DNA of 64,000 nucleotides from Cytobacillus oceanisediminis (lineage in GTDB: Bacteria; Bacillota; Bacilli; Bacillales; Cytobacillaceae): contig NZ_QGTW01000006.1 in NCBI RefSeq assembly GCF_003182355.1, positions 62,001-126,000 on the forward strand, read 5' to 3'. Shown in pieces: positions 54,381 through 62,691 of the stretch. Made by a program: the position numbers and the translations under genes. How positions within the stretch are numbered: the first letter of the stretch is position 1; each line of letters starts with the position of its first letter. The notes beneath the pieces were generated by a model. It searched no databases, was not told the origin of the DNA, and worked only from the letters and a program-made list of their open reading frames with translations.

Positions 54381-54944
54381 TTAATCAATCTGAATCCTTT
54401 TTAATATTTTTGCCGGGTTGCCGCCTACAACCACATTCTCAGGAACATCTTTGGTGACAACTGCACCAGATGCAATAACCGCATTGTCCCCTATATTCAC
54501 TCCAGGATTGATGATGGCCCCCCCGCCAATCCAGACATTGTTTCCGATTGTTACAGGCTTCCCAAATTCCCTGCCGGAATTTCGTTCAGTCGGATTAAGA
54601 GGATGAGCAGCCGTATAAATATGTACGCCCGGAGCGAGCATGCAATTGTTCCCAATCCTTACCTCGCATACATCAAGAATGACACATTCAAAGTTGGCAA
54701 AAAAGTTTTCGCCCACATGGATATTGTAGCCGTAGTCACATCGAAAAGCAGGCTCCAGAAAAAGATTATCACCTGTTGATCCAAACAATTCTTTTAGCAG
54801 GCTGATCCGTATATCTCCTTCTTTCTCTGTTGTTTGGTTGATCAGCCTAACCAGTCTCCTTGCATTTTCGCGTTGTTTTAATAGTTCCGGACCTGCAGGA
54901 TCATACATTTCGCCGGCAAGCATTTTTTCATTTTCTGTTTTCAT
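54381..54944 (-). CDS. maa: maltose O-acetyltransferase
   Basis: 187-residue left-handed beta-helix acetyltransferase. The N-terminal Mac domain has [18 protein letters not shown]. Hexapeptide repeats follow with [32 protein letters not shown] (catalytic histidine) and [18 protein letters not shown]. It transfers acetyl from acetyl-CoA to maltose or glucose. Monocistronic. Confidence 0.92.
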   Translation of the reverse strand: MKTENEKMLAGEMYDPAGPELLKQRENARRLVRLINQTTEKEGDIRISLLKELFGSTGDNLFLEPAFRCDYGYNIHVGENFFANFECVILDVCEVRIGNNCMLAPGVHIYTAAHPLNPTERNSGREFGKPVTIGNNVWIGGGAIINPGVNIGDNAVIASGAVVTKDVPENVVVGGNPAKILKRIQID

Positions 54945-55190
54945 TAATACAACTCCCCATTATGAATAACTTTCCTCTTATGAAAACAGGTTTATGGGAG
55001 AAAAACAAGTTTTATCGGCGTAATTGTATATTTAATAAGGAACTGACAGGATTTTTGAGTAAAACTTATATTTTGGGCGAAATTCAGGCTTTAGAAGCGG
55101 AATTTTCATTTTATGGCGAAATCAAAAATTATGAGCCAAAAACCGGGAATTTTTCTTATCTTATTGTGAGCAGGATGAACATCCCCTCCT

Positions 55191-56609
55191 TCACCCTGTT
55201 TCACCGCTGCTTCTCAATTGAGTGTAAATTTGCTGATAGGCTGAGGCTTCTTGGACCATCCCTTTGTGCTGGTACATTTTGCATAATTGCCATACAGGGT
55301 TGGGGTCAGTTGGTTTGAGTTCCATTTCCCAGAAGAAGCATTCGATGGCTTGATCATACTGGCTAAATTCTGCATAAAATTGGCCTAATTCCATCATTCT
55401 GTCGGGATCCTCCAATATTGCTGCCATTTTATTGATTTTTCGGATGGCCAGACTGTGCGGAAACTTTTTTGAGATCGGCTTTAATTTATTAGATACAGCC
55501 GATACATCATGTCCTTCCATCAGCTTAGCAATCAGCTGTAAAATCCGCTGTTCCGTTTGCATTGGATCATCTTCCTGGTCAATCTGCTCGAGAAGAAGAA
55601 GAAATTCATCCAAATGGGATGCGACAAATTGGGCATCCAGGTTTTTTCTTAGCTCATTTAGAATCTTATTATATTCTGCCGGCAGGTCCTGAATAAATGG
55701 GAACAAATAAATGGCCGCTTTCTCCAATTGTCCATCACTGATCAAGTCTTCAATAAACCCAAGAGATTGCTGTACCCCTTGATATGGATTTATGTTCGCC
55801 TGTGATAAAGCAAGGATCCAGTTCTCCAGCGGTATGTAGTGCAGCGCTAGATCAGTATTGCTTCTAACTGACTCTGTTATAAGGTTCTTTTTATCTTCCA
55901 TCCAAACCAGCAGCCATTCTGCATACCGTTCCTGATTCTTCAGCAGGGTTTCGAGCATTTTATGGTGATCGGGATGTTTGCGTTTTGCGAAGCAGTAAAA
56001 TTCTGTGTATAAGGGATCCTTTTGATCGATGGCTGAGATGGATGAAGTGCTGTAGAAATTTGCATATGAACTAAACTCACGGGTATTGAGGATATCGCCC
56101 ACAGTTACTAGGGAAGGTGAAAACTCAGACAATATACGGATGGATTGAAAGGCCTTTAAAAAACTGCCGTTTCTTCTAAAGTGGAAAAATATTTTTTCGA
56201 TGGTTTGGCCAAGCTGGTCTTTTGAAAAAAAAGAATCGAGAGCAGCAGTTATGCATGGTATTTCGAGGAGAGAATAGTTGCGTTGAAGCATTGAGAAGAG
56301 CTTATTTTTTGCAGGGATGGTTAATGGTGAGGCTTGATTTAGAACGGATATAAAGGGATGATTTCTTTCTAATACAATTCCTTCTTCCATCGCTTTCTCT
56401 ATGAAGGTGCCTTCTTCTATATGTTCAAGCAGATCGCCATATATGAGATTGTTTTTATAGAAAATGAAATAGTATTTTTCCTTAAGCTCTGTCTCGACTT
56501 CAGTAACCTTAAATCTTGCAAATAGCGCAGTCCGAATCACTTCTCCATTTTTTATAGCCTTCTTCGATTTAAACGTTAAATGGGTTGGCACCATTTGTTC
56601 ATTTTTCAT
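55191..56609 (-). CDS. TPR-containing hypothetical protein
   Basis: 472 residues. A beta-rich N-terminal part (about 1-100) is followed by all-helical sequence. The C-terminal 100 residues contain TPR-like units (MMELGQFYAEFSQYDQAIEC, NPVWQLCKMYQHKGMVQEA). No signal peptide. ATG with GGAGGCTGAGTGTATC. Probable scaffold or regulatory protein; no family function known. Confidence 0.7.
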   Translation of the reverse strand: MKNEQMVPTHLTFKSKKAIKNGEVIRTALFARFKVTEVETELKEKYYFIFYKNNLIYGDLLEHIEEGTFIEKAMEEGIVLERNHPFISVLNQASPLTIPAKNKLFSMLQRNYSLLEIPCITAALDSFFSKDQLGQTIEKIFFHFRRNGSFLKAFQSIRILSEFSPSLVTVGDILNTREFSSYANFYSTSSISAIDQKDPLYTEFYCFAKRKHPDHHKMLETLLKNQERYAEWLLVWMEDKKNLITESVRSNTDLALHYIPLENWILALSQANINPYQGVQQSLGFIEDLISDGQLEKAAIYLFPFIQDLPAEYNKILNELRKNLDAQFVASHLDEFLLLLEQIDQEDDPMQTEQRILQLIAKLMEGHDVSAVSNKLKPISKKFPHSLAIRKINKMAAILEDPDRMMELGQFYAEFSQYDQAIECFFWEMELKPTDPNPVWQLCKMYQHKGMVQEASAYQQIYTQLRSSGETG

Positions 56610-56768
56610 GATACACTCAGCCTCCTATAGAATCGGATGGAAAAAGTTAAGGAAATTGTTTCTATAGATTCATTATACGCCAACAGATTCTAAAAAGCGA
56701 CCGTCCTAAGAGTTACTTGGAAATGGTTCACATTCATTTTCTCTCGACCATCTAGAACGTCCTTCCAT

Positions 56769-56884
56769 CTGCCTCTTTAACGACCATCCTTGATAGGTCC
56801 CATCTACATTTCGTCGTTAATCTGAACCTTTAACTATCTTCATTCCGCTTACTTCCAACATTTCGCCGTTAATCCGTACGGCCA
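56769..56884. repeat. 52-bp repeats (array C, two degenerate units)
   Basis: TTTCGTCGTTAATC at 56809 and TTTCGCCGTTAATC at 56861, 52 bp apart, plus a fainter unit before. The core is that of array B at 42 kb. The rest of 56614-57055 contains no gene; the ABC promoter should lie near 56930-57000. Confidence 0.75.
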
Positions 56885-57055
56885 TTCTTCCGACTTTTAC
56901 CCAATTAGTCATTAGCTATTTATTAAGTTTTTTTCGAAAATGAATTTTTTCAAAATCAGCAACGTATTAAATAGAAGATTAATAATTTTTTAGGATGGTG
57001 CACATTCTGCTAAGCTCATTCATCCGACTCAGAAGCGCAAAGAAAGTGAGGAAGC

Positions 57056-57988
57056 ATGATGACGGTTTTAGAAGTGAGGAATCTGCAAAAGTCGTTCGGT
57101 ACAATACGGGCTGTGAAAGACATCAGTTTTTCGGTGAAAGCTGGGGAAGTGTTTACGATTATCGGTCCAAACGGTGCAGGCAAAACGACAACATTGGAAA
57201 TGATTGAAGGCTTGGTTTCGCCAGATGATGGTGAAATTCATTTTGGGGATCTCAGCTGGAATAAAAACGCTGTTGCCATCAAGAAGAAGATTGGCGTTCA
57301 GCCCCAATCGAGCGCCATGTTTGATTTATTAACACCTGAAGAAAACCTGAATCTTTTTGCTTCTTTTTATGATCATGCCCGGCCAACGGACGACATTCTC
57401 GAGATCATTAACCTAACTGACCATCGTAAAAATCAGGTGAAAAAGCTTTCCGGCGGCCAGCGGCAAAGGCTGGCAATAGGCCTTGCGCTGATCAGTGATC
57501 CGGAAATTATTTTTCTAGATGAACCGACAACCGGCCTGGATCCCCAGGCACGCCGAAATATTTGGGATATAATTCTCCACCTGAAGCAACTAGGCAAGAC
57601 CACCATTCTAACCACTCATTATATGGAAGAAGCCGAAAAATTAAGTGATCGTGTATGCATCGTGGACCAGGGAAACATTATCACTCTTGATTCCCCTTCT
57701 GCTCTCATTGAGAAACTTACAAATGAACGCGAAATAAGATTGTCATTCCTGGATGGCGAGAATGCTGCAGAGGAAGCTGACCACTTTTCCAGTAACCTGG
57801 AGTCCGCTACAAGAACAGAGCGTGAAGGTACATCCCTGAAAGTCTGGGCCGTAAAACCGGAGGATACGCTATTGGAATTGTTCAGATTCACCAAGGAGAA
57901 ATCATATCAGGTGGAGCAGGTCTCCATTCGGGAAATGAGTCTCGAAGATGTATTTATTGCTTTTACCGGCAAGGAATGGAGGGATTAA
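57056..57988 (+). CDS. ABC-2 type transporter ATP-binding protein
   Basis: 310 residues. Walker A GPNGAGKTT, Q-loop GVQPQSS, signature LSGGQRQRLAIGLAL, Walker B IIFLDEPTTGLD and H-loop TTHYMEEAE. The DrrA/CcmA-like C-terminal 90 residues match drug or lipid exporters. Cotranscribed with the permease. Confidence 0.93.
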   Translation: MMTVLEVRNLQKSFGTIRAVKDISFSVKAGEVFTIIGPNGAGKTTTLEMIEGLVSPDDGEIHFGDLSWNKNAVAIKKKIGVQPQSSAMFDLLTPEENLNLFASFYDHARPTDDILEIINLTDHRKNQVKKLSGGQRQRLAIGLALISDPEIIFLDEPTTGLDPQARRNIWDIILHLKQLGKTTILTTHYMEEAEKLSDRVCIVDQGNIITLDSPSALIEKLTNEREIRLSFLDGENAAEEADHFSSNLESATRTEREGTSLKVWAVKPEDTLLELFRFTKEKSYQVEQVSIREMSLEDVFIAFTGKEWRD

Positions 57989-57989
57989 A

Positions 57990-59111
57990 ATTAAACATTT
58001 TCATCAATTTAAAATGATGCTTTCCGCTCAATTAAAATTGACACTCCGTGAAAAACAGGCGTGGTTTTGGGGTATATTTTTTCCAGTCATCCTGATGGTA
58101 ATCTTTATGGTTATCTTTAGCGGAAATTCAGATGAAGAGTTTCAATCAGAAATTGCCATTGTCGATCCCAATCCGAACCCAGCTTCGGAAATGCTCTTAA
58201 CACAAATCAGCGGACTTCCGATATTTGAAGTGAAAACTGGCAAGCCTGTCAGCCGGGAGAAAGCAGAGGAGTGGGTAAAAGATCAGGAGGTGAATGCAGC
58301 CATTATCTTGCCTGAATCAGCAAATGCCTCTTCTGTTTTGCTTATTGTGAATAAAGAGGATGAACAAGGTGCAGCAGCTCAGGCGGTTTCCGGCATTCTG
58401 GATAAATTTGTACAGCAGGCTAATTTATTTGCGGCTGGTGCAGAGCCTTCTTTTGAATTACAATACAAATCTCTTTCATCCGGGAGCAATGAATTAGATT
58501 ATACAGATTTTCTATTAACCGGCATGATTGCTTTATCGATTGCTCAAGGCGGCATGTTCGGAATGGTTGATCTGGTAGAAATGCGAAGAAAAGGCTTAAT
58601 CAAAAGGCTTCGGATGACACCTGCAAACATGGGCATATTTGGGTTAAGCGATATGGTTATGAGATTGCTGTTCAGCATTATACAAATCATCTTGCTATCG
58701 TTAATAGGTGTTCTGATCTTCGGCGCTAACCTTTATATAAGTCCTATTAGTCTCGTCGTTGTTTTCTTAATTGGAGCCTTGTCCTTTAATGCTCTTGGCT
58801 ACTTCTTTTCTTCTTTCAGCAAAACGACTGAAGCCTATATGGGAGTTGCAAATATTGTCAGCTTCCTCATGATGTTTTTAAGCGGTGTGTTTTTTCCGGT
58901 TGAAACAATGCCTGAATGGCTGCAGCCAGTCTCTAATGTACTTCCGCTTACCTATTTTGCGGACGGCCTGAGAGAAAGCATGGTGTATGAGACAAGTGTT
59001 ATTTCTGGCACATTGTGGTTTGGAATTGGCGTAATGGTGATTTGGGGAGCCATTACCTTCATTCTAGGATCGTGGCTGTATAAAAGAAAAGCAATTGTTG
59101 CAGATAGATAA
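57990..59111 (+). CDS. ABC-2 type transporter permease
   Basis: About 373 residues. N-terminal membrane helix (WGIFFPVILMVIFMVIFSG), an extracellular part of about 130 residues, then five helices with VDLVEMRRKGLIKRLRMTPA and PLTYFADGLRES, typical of ABC-2 (YhgE/DrrB-like) permeases. The best ribosome site, GGAGGG at 57978-57983, points 6 bases on to an ATT at 57990. An in-frame ATG at 57948 lies 41 bases inside the ATPase gene without a good site. Ligand unknown. Confidence 0.85.
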   Translation: MKHFHQFKMMLSAQLKLTLREKQAWFWGIFFPVILMVIFMVIFSGNSDEEFQSEIAIVDPNPNPASEMLLTQISGLPIFEVKTGKPVSREKAEEWVKDQEVNAAIILPESANASSVLLIVNKEDEQGAAAQAVSGILDKFVQQANLFAAGAEPSFELQYKSLSSGSNELDYTDFLLTGMIALSIAQGGMFGMVDLVEMRRKGLIKRLRMTPANMGIFGLSDMVMRLLFSIIQIILLSLIGVLIFGANLYISPISLVVVFLIGALSFNALGYFFSSFSKTTEAYMGVANIVSFLMMFLSGVFFPVETMPEWLQPVSNVLPLTYFADGLRESMVYETSVISGTLWFGIGVMVIWGAITFILGSWLYKRKAIVADR

Positions 59112-59118
59112 ACCAGAA

Positions 59119-59157
59119 AGTGTTAGCTGCCTGCTTAAGACAACTAACACTTTTTTT
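59119..59157 (+). terminator. intrinsic terminator of the ABC exporter unit
   Basis: AGTGTTAG/CTAACACT stem and T7. The following 59158-59361 has no supported gene. Confidence 0.75.
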
Positions 59158-59361
59158 ATTTTACTTTTTTCACAAAGATCTATTTCATTATACCCATTTT
59201 CCCAAACAATCCGTGGAGTCTGCCTTCTGTACCAAGCACTGGGCTACAGGGTGATAGCCCATTTTGGTAATGCCGTGATGATAACAAATGGGTTGAAAGG
59301 CCAGTCTGTTTCGCTAAATGGGAAACCTTTCTCCCAACAGGAGAAGAAAACAGGATTCCAA

Positions 59362-60528
59362 TTATAGATTCTCCAAAAACACCCGGATTACATCCGCACC
59401 GCCAATAAAGGTACCTAGTGAACTTCCCAAATTAGCGAGTACAACAATCAGCAAAATGCGGCTAACCTTGTTCCGCCAAAAGCCTTTTACACTAAAAACG
59501 TCCTCTGAAAGGTTTTCAAAGTCTTTTACACTTGGACGGCGGATGTAGGCTTGTACAAGACCTGCAAACCAGCCAGCTGCAAGCAGAGGGTTCAATGACG
59601 TAATTGGCGCTGCCACGAAGGCTGTCAAAATCGTAAGCGGATGCCCCATTGCAATGGCCGCTCCAAGGGATGATAGTGCGCCATTCCAAATAATCCAGCT
59701 GATCGTCTGCGCAAATCCGGCAGAAGGATTGGCATAAAAAGTGTAAGCAATAATTGCCAAAATAAATACAGGAATGCTCCATCCAATAATTTTAGGTAGA
59801 TTGGATTTTGGCGGGCGTGCAGTCAAGCGAGTCATATCCTGCTGTTTCTTAATTTCCTCTTTAATCCCCGGTACATGGGCTGCCCCCAATACCGCAACAA
59901 TTTTTCCGCCTGGTGCATCTTTAATTTTTTGGGCCAGATACTGATCCCGTTCGTCAATTAAAGGTGTCTTTAACCGGGGAAAAGATTCTGTAAACTCATT
60001 CAGAATCGCATTGATCGTATCCTGGTTTTTCATTTTTTCCAATTCTTCTTCTGAAATCGTATCTTTGCTGAAGATGCTGGCGATCACCTGGCTAAGCAGG
60101 AGTGCCTTTCCTTTTAAACCGAGATTTCCCCAAATCCGTGCGAATGTGATTTGGATATTGCGGTCTGCCAGAACAAGATTGGCTCCCGTTTCTTTCGCTG
60201 ATTCAATTCCCTGTATCATTTCCTGTCCGGCCTTAATGCCAAATTGATCTGCCATCCGGTTTTGAAAAGAAGAAATAGCCAAATTCATTAGAAGGAGGGA
60301 AGCTTTCTTCTCCTTAATAACCTGAATGATGTCCATTTCCTTCCATTTGCTGCCCTCTGTTATCGATTGATACCTCTGTTCATCCAATTCTACACAAACA
60401 GAATCTGGCTGCTCCGCTTCAATAACCTCTTTAACCTGTTCTGCACTGTGCTTTGAAACGTGCGCTGTTCCAATCAATATGTATTCCTTGCCATCTAAAT
60501 GAATCCTTGTTATGTTTTCCTCAGCCAT
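59362..60528 (-). CDS. TraB/GumN family membrane protein
   Basis: 388 residues from ATG 60528 (AAGGAAGGTATTT). The TraB domain (about 1-235) has ILIGTAHVSKHSAEQV, VCVELDEQRY, LADRNIQITFAR and VLGAAHVPGI, carrying the conserved GTxH, E-x-D and GxxH residues of this metalloprotease-like fold. Three or four C-terminal membrane helices (about 258-388). The family includes pheromone-shutdown TraB proteins, but most chromosomal copies have no known role. Confidence 0.9.
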   Translation of the reverse strand: MAEENITRIHLDGKEYILIGTAHVSKHSAEQVKEVIEAEQPDSVCVELDEQRYQSITEGSKWKEMDIIQVIKEKKASLLLMNLAISSFQNRMADQFGIKAGQEMIQGIESAKETGANLVLADRNIQITFARIWGNLGLKGKALLLSQVIASIFSKDTISEEELEKMKNQDTINAILNEFTESFPRLKTPLIDERDQYLAQKIKDAPGGKIVAVLGAAHVPGIKEEIKKQQDMTRLTARPPKSNLPKIIGWSIPVFILAIIAYTFYANPSAGFAQTISWIIWNGALSSLGAAIAMGHPLTILTAFVAAPITSLNPLLAAGWFAGLVQAYIRRPSVKDFENLSEDVFSVKGFWRNKVSRILLIVVLANLGSSLGTFIGGADVIRVFLENL

Positions 60529-60772
60529 AAATACCTTCCTTTTAAAAAAAACAAATTCTTGCATTCCGATAAAACGTTATTTCATCTTACAAACTTATGT
60601 ATGTTTCATTTGTTCATTATACCATGAACCCTTTCATGATTGCCCAGGATAATTAAGCAACGCTTGGGAGAAAAGCACTAAATTCTAGTAAACACTAAAC
60701 AGAACAAATGTTTTGTTATAAAATAATAGAGCATGAAAAAAATGCAAATATCTCATAAAGGTGGAAAAAATT

Positions 60773-61399
60773 TTGAATGGTACCGCCCATGCAGCAATCG
60801 GAGCAGCAGCAGGATACGTGGTTGCGAACACTGTTGATACCAGCCCCTCCACAACACTTCTATTGATCGGATTAGGCGGGGTTTCCGGATTAATTCCCGA
60901 CCTGGATATTGATGGAAAGCTTCGCGACCGGATCACATTATCACATGAAGTGGTTCGAACAGTTGCCCAGCTAGTCGGAATTTTAATGATTATTTACAGT
61001 TTTTATGAAGGAAACTCTAAAGAGAAATGGCTTGGTATCGCTATCGGAATAGGTATGGTCGCCATTTCATCCCGCATCAGGCAAAAACATATGCTGACCA
61101 TAACTGGAATCGGCGTCCTGGCAGGCGGGATTTCCCTCCAGGAACTGTGGATGATATTATTTGGGATTTATATTTTAATCGCTTCATTCGTTTCGCATCG
61201 CAGCTATACCCATTCAATAATTGGTGTTATATTCTTTGGCTACATTGCTTCAAAATTTGAAGTATCCATCGGAATCAATGGCGTTTTCTATACATGCCTC
61301 GCAGGATACATAAGCCATTTAATAGCTGATTTTAAAATGCTGCCTTTCAATAAACGGGGCATCAAGCTATTTCTCCCGATTTCGTCCAAGGAAATATAA
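60773..61399 (+). CDS. YdjM-like membrane-bound metal-dependent hydrolase
   Basis: About 208 residues. TAHAAIGAAAGY, GLIPDLDIDGKLRDR, FVSHRSYTHSIIG and AGYISHLIADF are the His/Asp motifs of the YdjM/LexA-regulated membrane hydrolase family. Several membrane helices. The start is TTG 60773, behind AAAGGTGG. The bond cleaved is not known. Confidence 0.85.
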   Translation: MNGTAHAAIGAAAGYVVANTVDTSPSTTLLLIGLGGVSGLIPDLDIDGKLRDRITLSHEVVRTVAQLVGILMIIYSFYEGNSKEKWLGIAIGIGMVAISSRIRQKHMLTITGIGVLAGGISLQELWMILFGIYILIASFVSHRSYTHSIIGVIFFGYIASKFEVSIGINGVFYTCLAGYISHLIADFKMLPFNKRGIKLFLPISSKEI

Positions 61400-61403
61400 T
61401 TTC

Positions 61404-61440
61404 AAAAAACCGCTCAGAGATACTCTGGACGGTTTTTATT
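61404..61440 (+). terminator. intrinsic terminator of the YdjM-like gene
   Basis: AAACCG and CAGAG pair with CTCTG and CGGTTT (small internal bulges), then T-rich. Confidence 0.7.
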
Positions 61441-61448
61441 TTAAGCAT

Positions 61449-61637
61449 TCACTTAAACTTTTCTGGCTCCTCTGCATATAACTCTATTAGTCCGCAGTTG
61501 GGACATACATAGCAAGGATTAATATCGCTCATTGTACCAGCATTTGGTTTTTCACCTTTTTTGTAAACCCTAATCGGCTGGCTATCCAAATGGGCTTTCG
61601 CCATCACTGTATGACATTTCGGACAACTCTTTTTCAT
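61449..61637 (-). CDS. small zinc-ribbon protein
   Basis: 62 residues with CPKCHTVM and CYVCPNCGLIELY, a split four-cysteine zinc ribbon. It follows the GyrI-like gene by two bases, so the two are cotranscribed. Likely nucleic-acid- or protein-binding; role unknown. Confidence 0.75.
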   Translation of the reverse strand: MKKSCPKCHTVMAKAHLDSQPIRVYKKGEKPNAGTMSDINPCYVCPNCGLIELYAEEPEKFK

Positions 61638-61639
61638 AC

Positions 61640-62107
61640 CTACACCCTTTCGATTTTTAGTTCATTTTTAATAGGGATATAGACTTCAACATGCTCAGCA
61701 TCATTTTCCACCGGGTAATAAACTTCCAAAATATAATGTTCCGGGGAGCCATATTGATAACCCTGATCTTCAATCCATTTATCCAATTCGCTGTACAACT
61801 GTCCCATCTCCGTTACCTTGCCTCTAATCGTCGCGTATGAATTCTCAGCTCGTATGTACTCCATTCCTTCTGGCAAAGAATCAGCATCTCCATCTACTAA
61901 ACAGCCTACGAAATAGGTTCCTTCTATATGTGTTTGATCTCTCTTAGGTTCAAAAATGGAAACCTCAACACCTGTACTGTTTGGTATATCATGTGCCCGC
62001 TTCAGGAAATGCTGTGCGGCTTTAGGGACCAATTCAGCATAATCTCTAAAAAGTCCCTTGTTCCTCATAACCACTGCTTCAAATTCCTTCGAAACCATTT
62101 TACACAT
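61640..62107 (-). CDS. GyrI-like small-molecule-binding protein
   Basis: 155 residues with the SHS2-duplication fold of GyrI/AraC effector-binding domains: FEAVVMRNKGLFRDYAELVP, IEGTYFVGCLVDG, YATIRGKVTEMGQLYSELDKW, ILEVYYPVEN and the closing EVYIPIK. No DNA-binding domain. ATG with GGAGGTTATTTCCA. Probable binding or sequestering of cationic hydrophobic compounds. The 330 bases upstream (62108-62437) hold only its promoter region. Confidence 0.85.
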   Translation of the reverse strand: MCKMVSKEFEAVVMRNKGLFRDYAELVPKAAQHFLKRAHDIPNSTGVEVSIFEPKRDQTHIEGTYFVGCLVDGDADSLPEGMEYIRAENSYATIRGKVTEMGQLYSELDKWIEDQGYQYGSPEHYILEVYYPVENDAEHVEVYIPIKNELKIERV

Positions 62108-62436
62108 TGGAAATAACCTCCAAACATTTTAAATCGTTATTCCTTTCTCTAAAATTAGGTAAATTCCTTCTTTAATTAAACTATTTTTTTTAATAGCTAC
62201 CATGTGAGAGATTAATCCAGCATTTTTTGTATTCACCTTGCATGTTCAGCTATTTATCTAACATGTTCTTAACTTTATCTAGCTAACAGTCGAGACGTAT
62301 TAACCTAGAAAAGAGTATTTTTCAAAAGAAAAAACACTTTTATCCTCATTTTCTAAATATATGAACCACTTTTCATATGAATCACTCTCATTGGTTTTTG
62401 CACAACTTCTTATTCTGACGCGAATCTCACAAAAAA

Positions 62437-62463
62437 TAGGCGCGTCATTTAAGACGCGCCCAT
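62437..62463 (-). terminator. intrinsic terminator of the helix-hairpin-helix gene
   Basis: GGGCGCGTC/GACGCGCCT-like 8-9 bp GC-rich stem, then TATTTTTTG on the minus strand. It overlaps the last codons. Confidence 0.8.
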
Positions 62464-62678
62464 TGTAATTCATCTGCAAATGCTAATCCCTTATCAGCCA
62501 ATGCTTTGCGGAGCTTTTCCATTGCATTCGGCCCCATTCCATGCAGCTTCATAATTTCTGCTTCAGAAACACCCGCAAGTTGCTCCAGCCGAAAATAGCC
62601 TGCGCCTTCAAGCGCCCGTCTTGCCGGTTTTGCAAGCTTTTCAGGCATGTCGCTCCCTTTGATTTGTTTTTCCGACAT
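62445..62678 (-). CDS. helix-hairpin-helix (RNAP alpha-CTD-like) protein
   Basis: 77 residues. PARRALEGAGYFRLEQLAGV and EAEIMKLHGMGPNAMEKLRKAL form two HhH motifs as in alpha-CTD-like small proteins. 13 bases after the SNF2 gene in the same direction, so probably cotranscribed. Likely DNA binding. Confidence 0.85.
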   Translation of the reverse strand: MSEKQIKGSDMPEKLAKPARRALEGAGYFRLEQLAGVSEAEIMKLHGMGPNAMEKLRKALADKGLAFADELQWARLK

Positions 62679-62691
62679 CTGTATTCTCCTT

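Noticed and set aside
59362..60528. Plasmid pheromone system from the TraB-like protein
   Set aside because: Chromosomal TraB-domain proteins are common and no conjugation gene is nearby.
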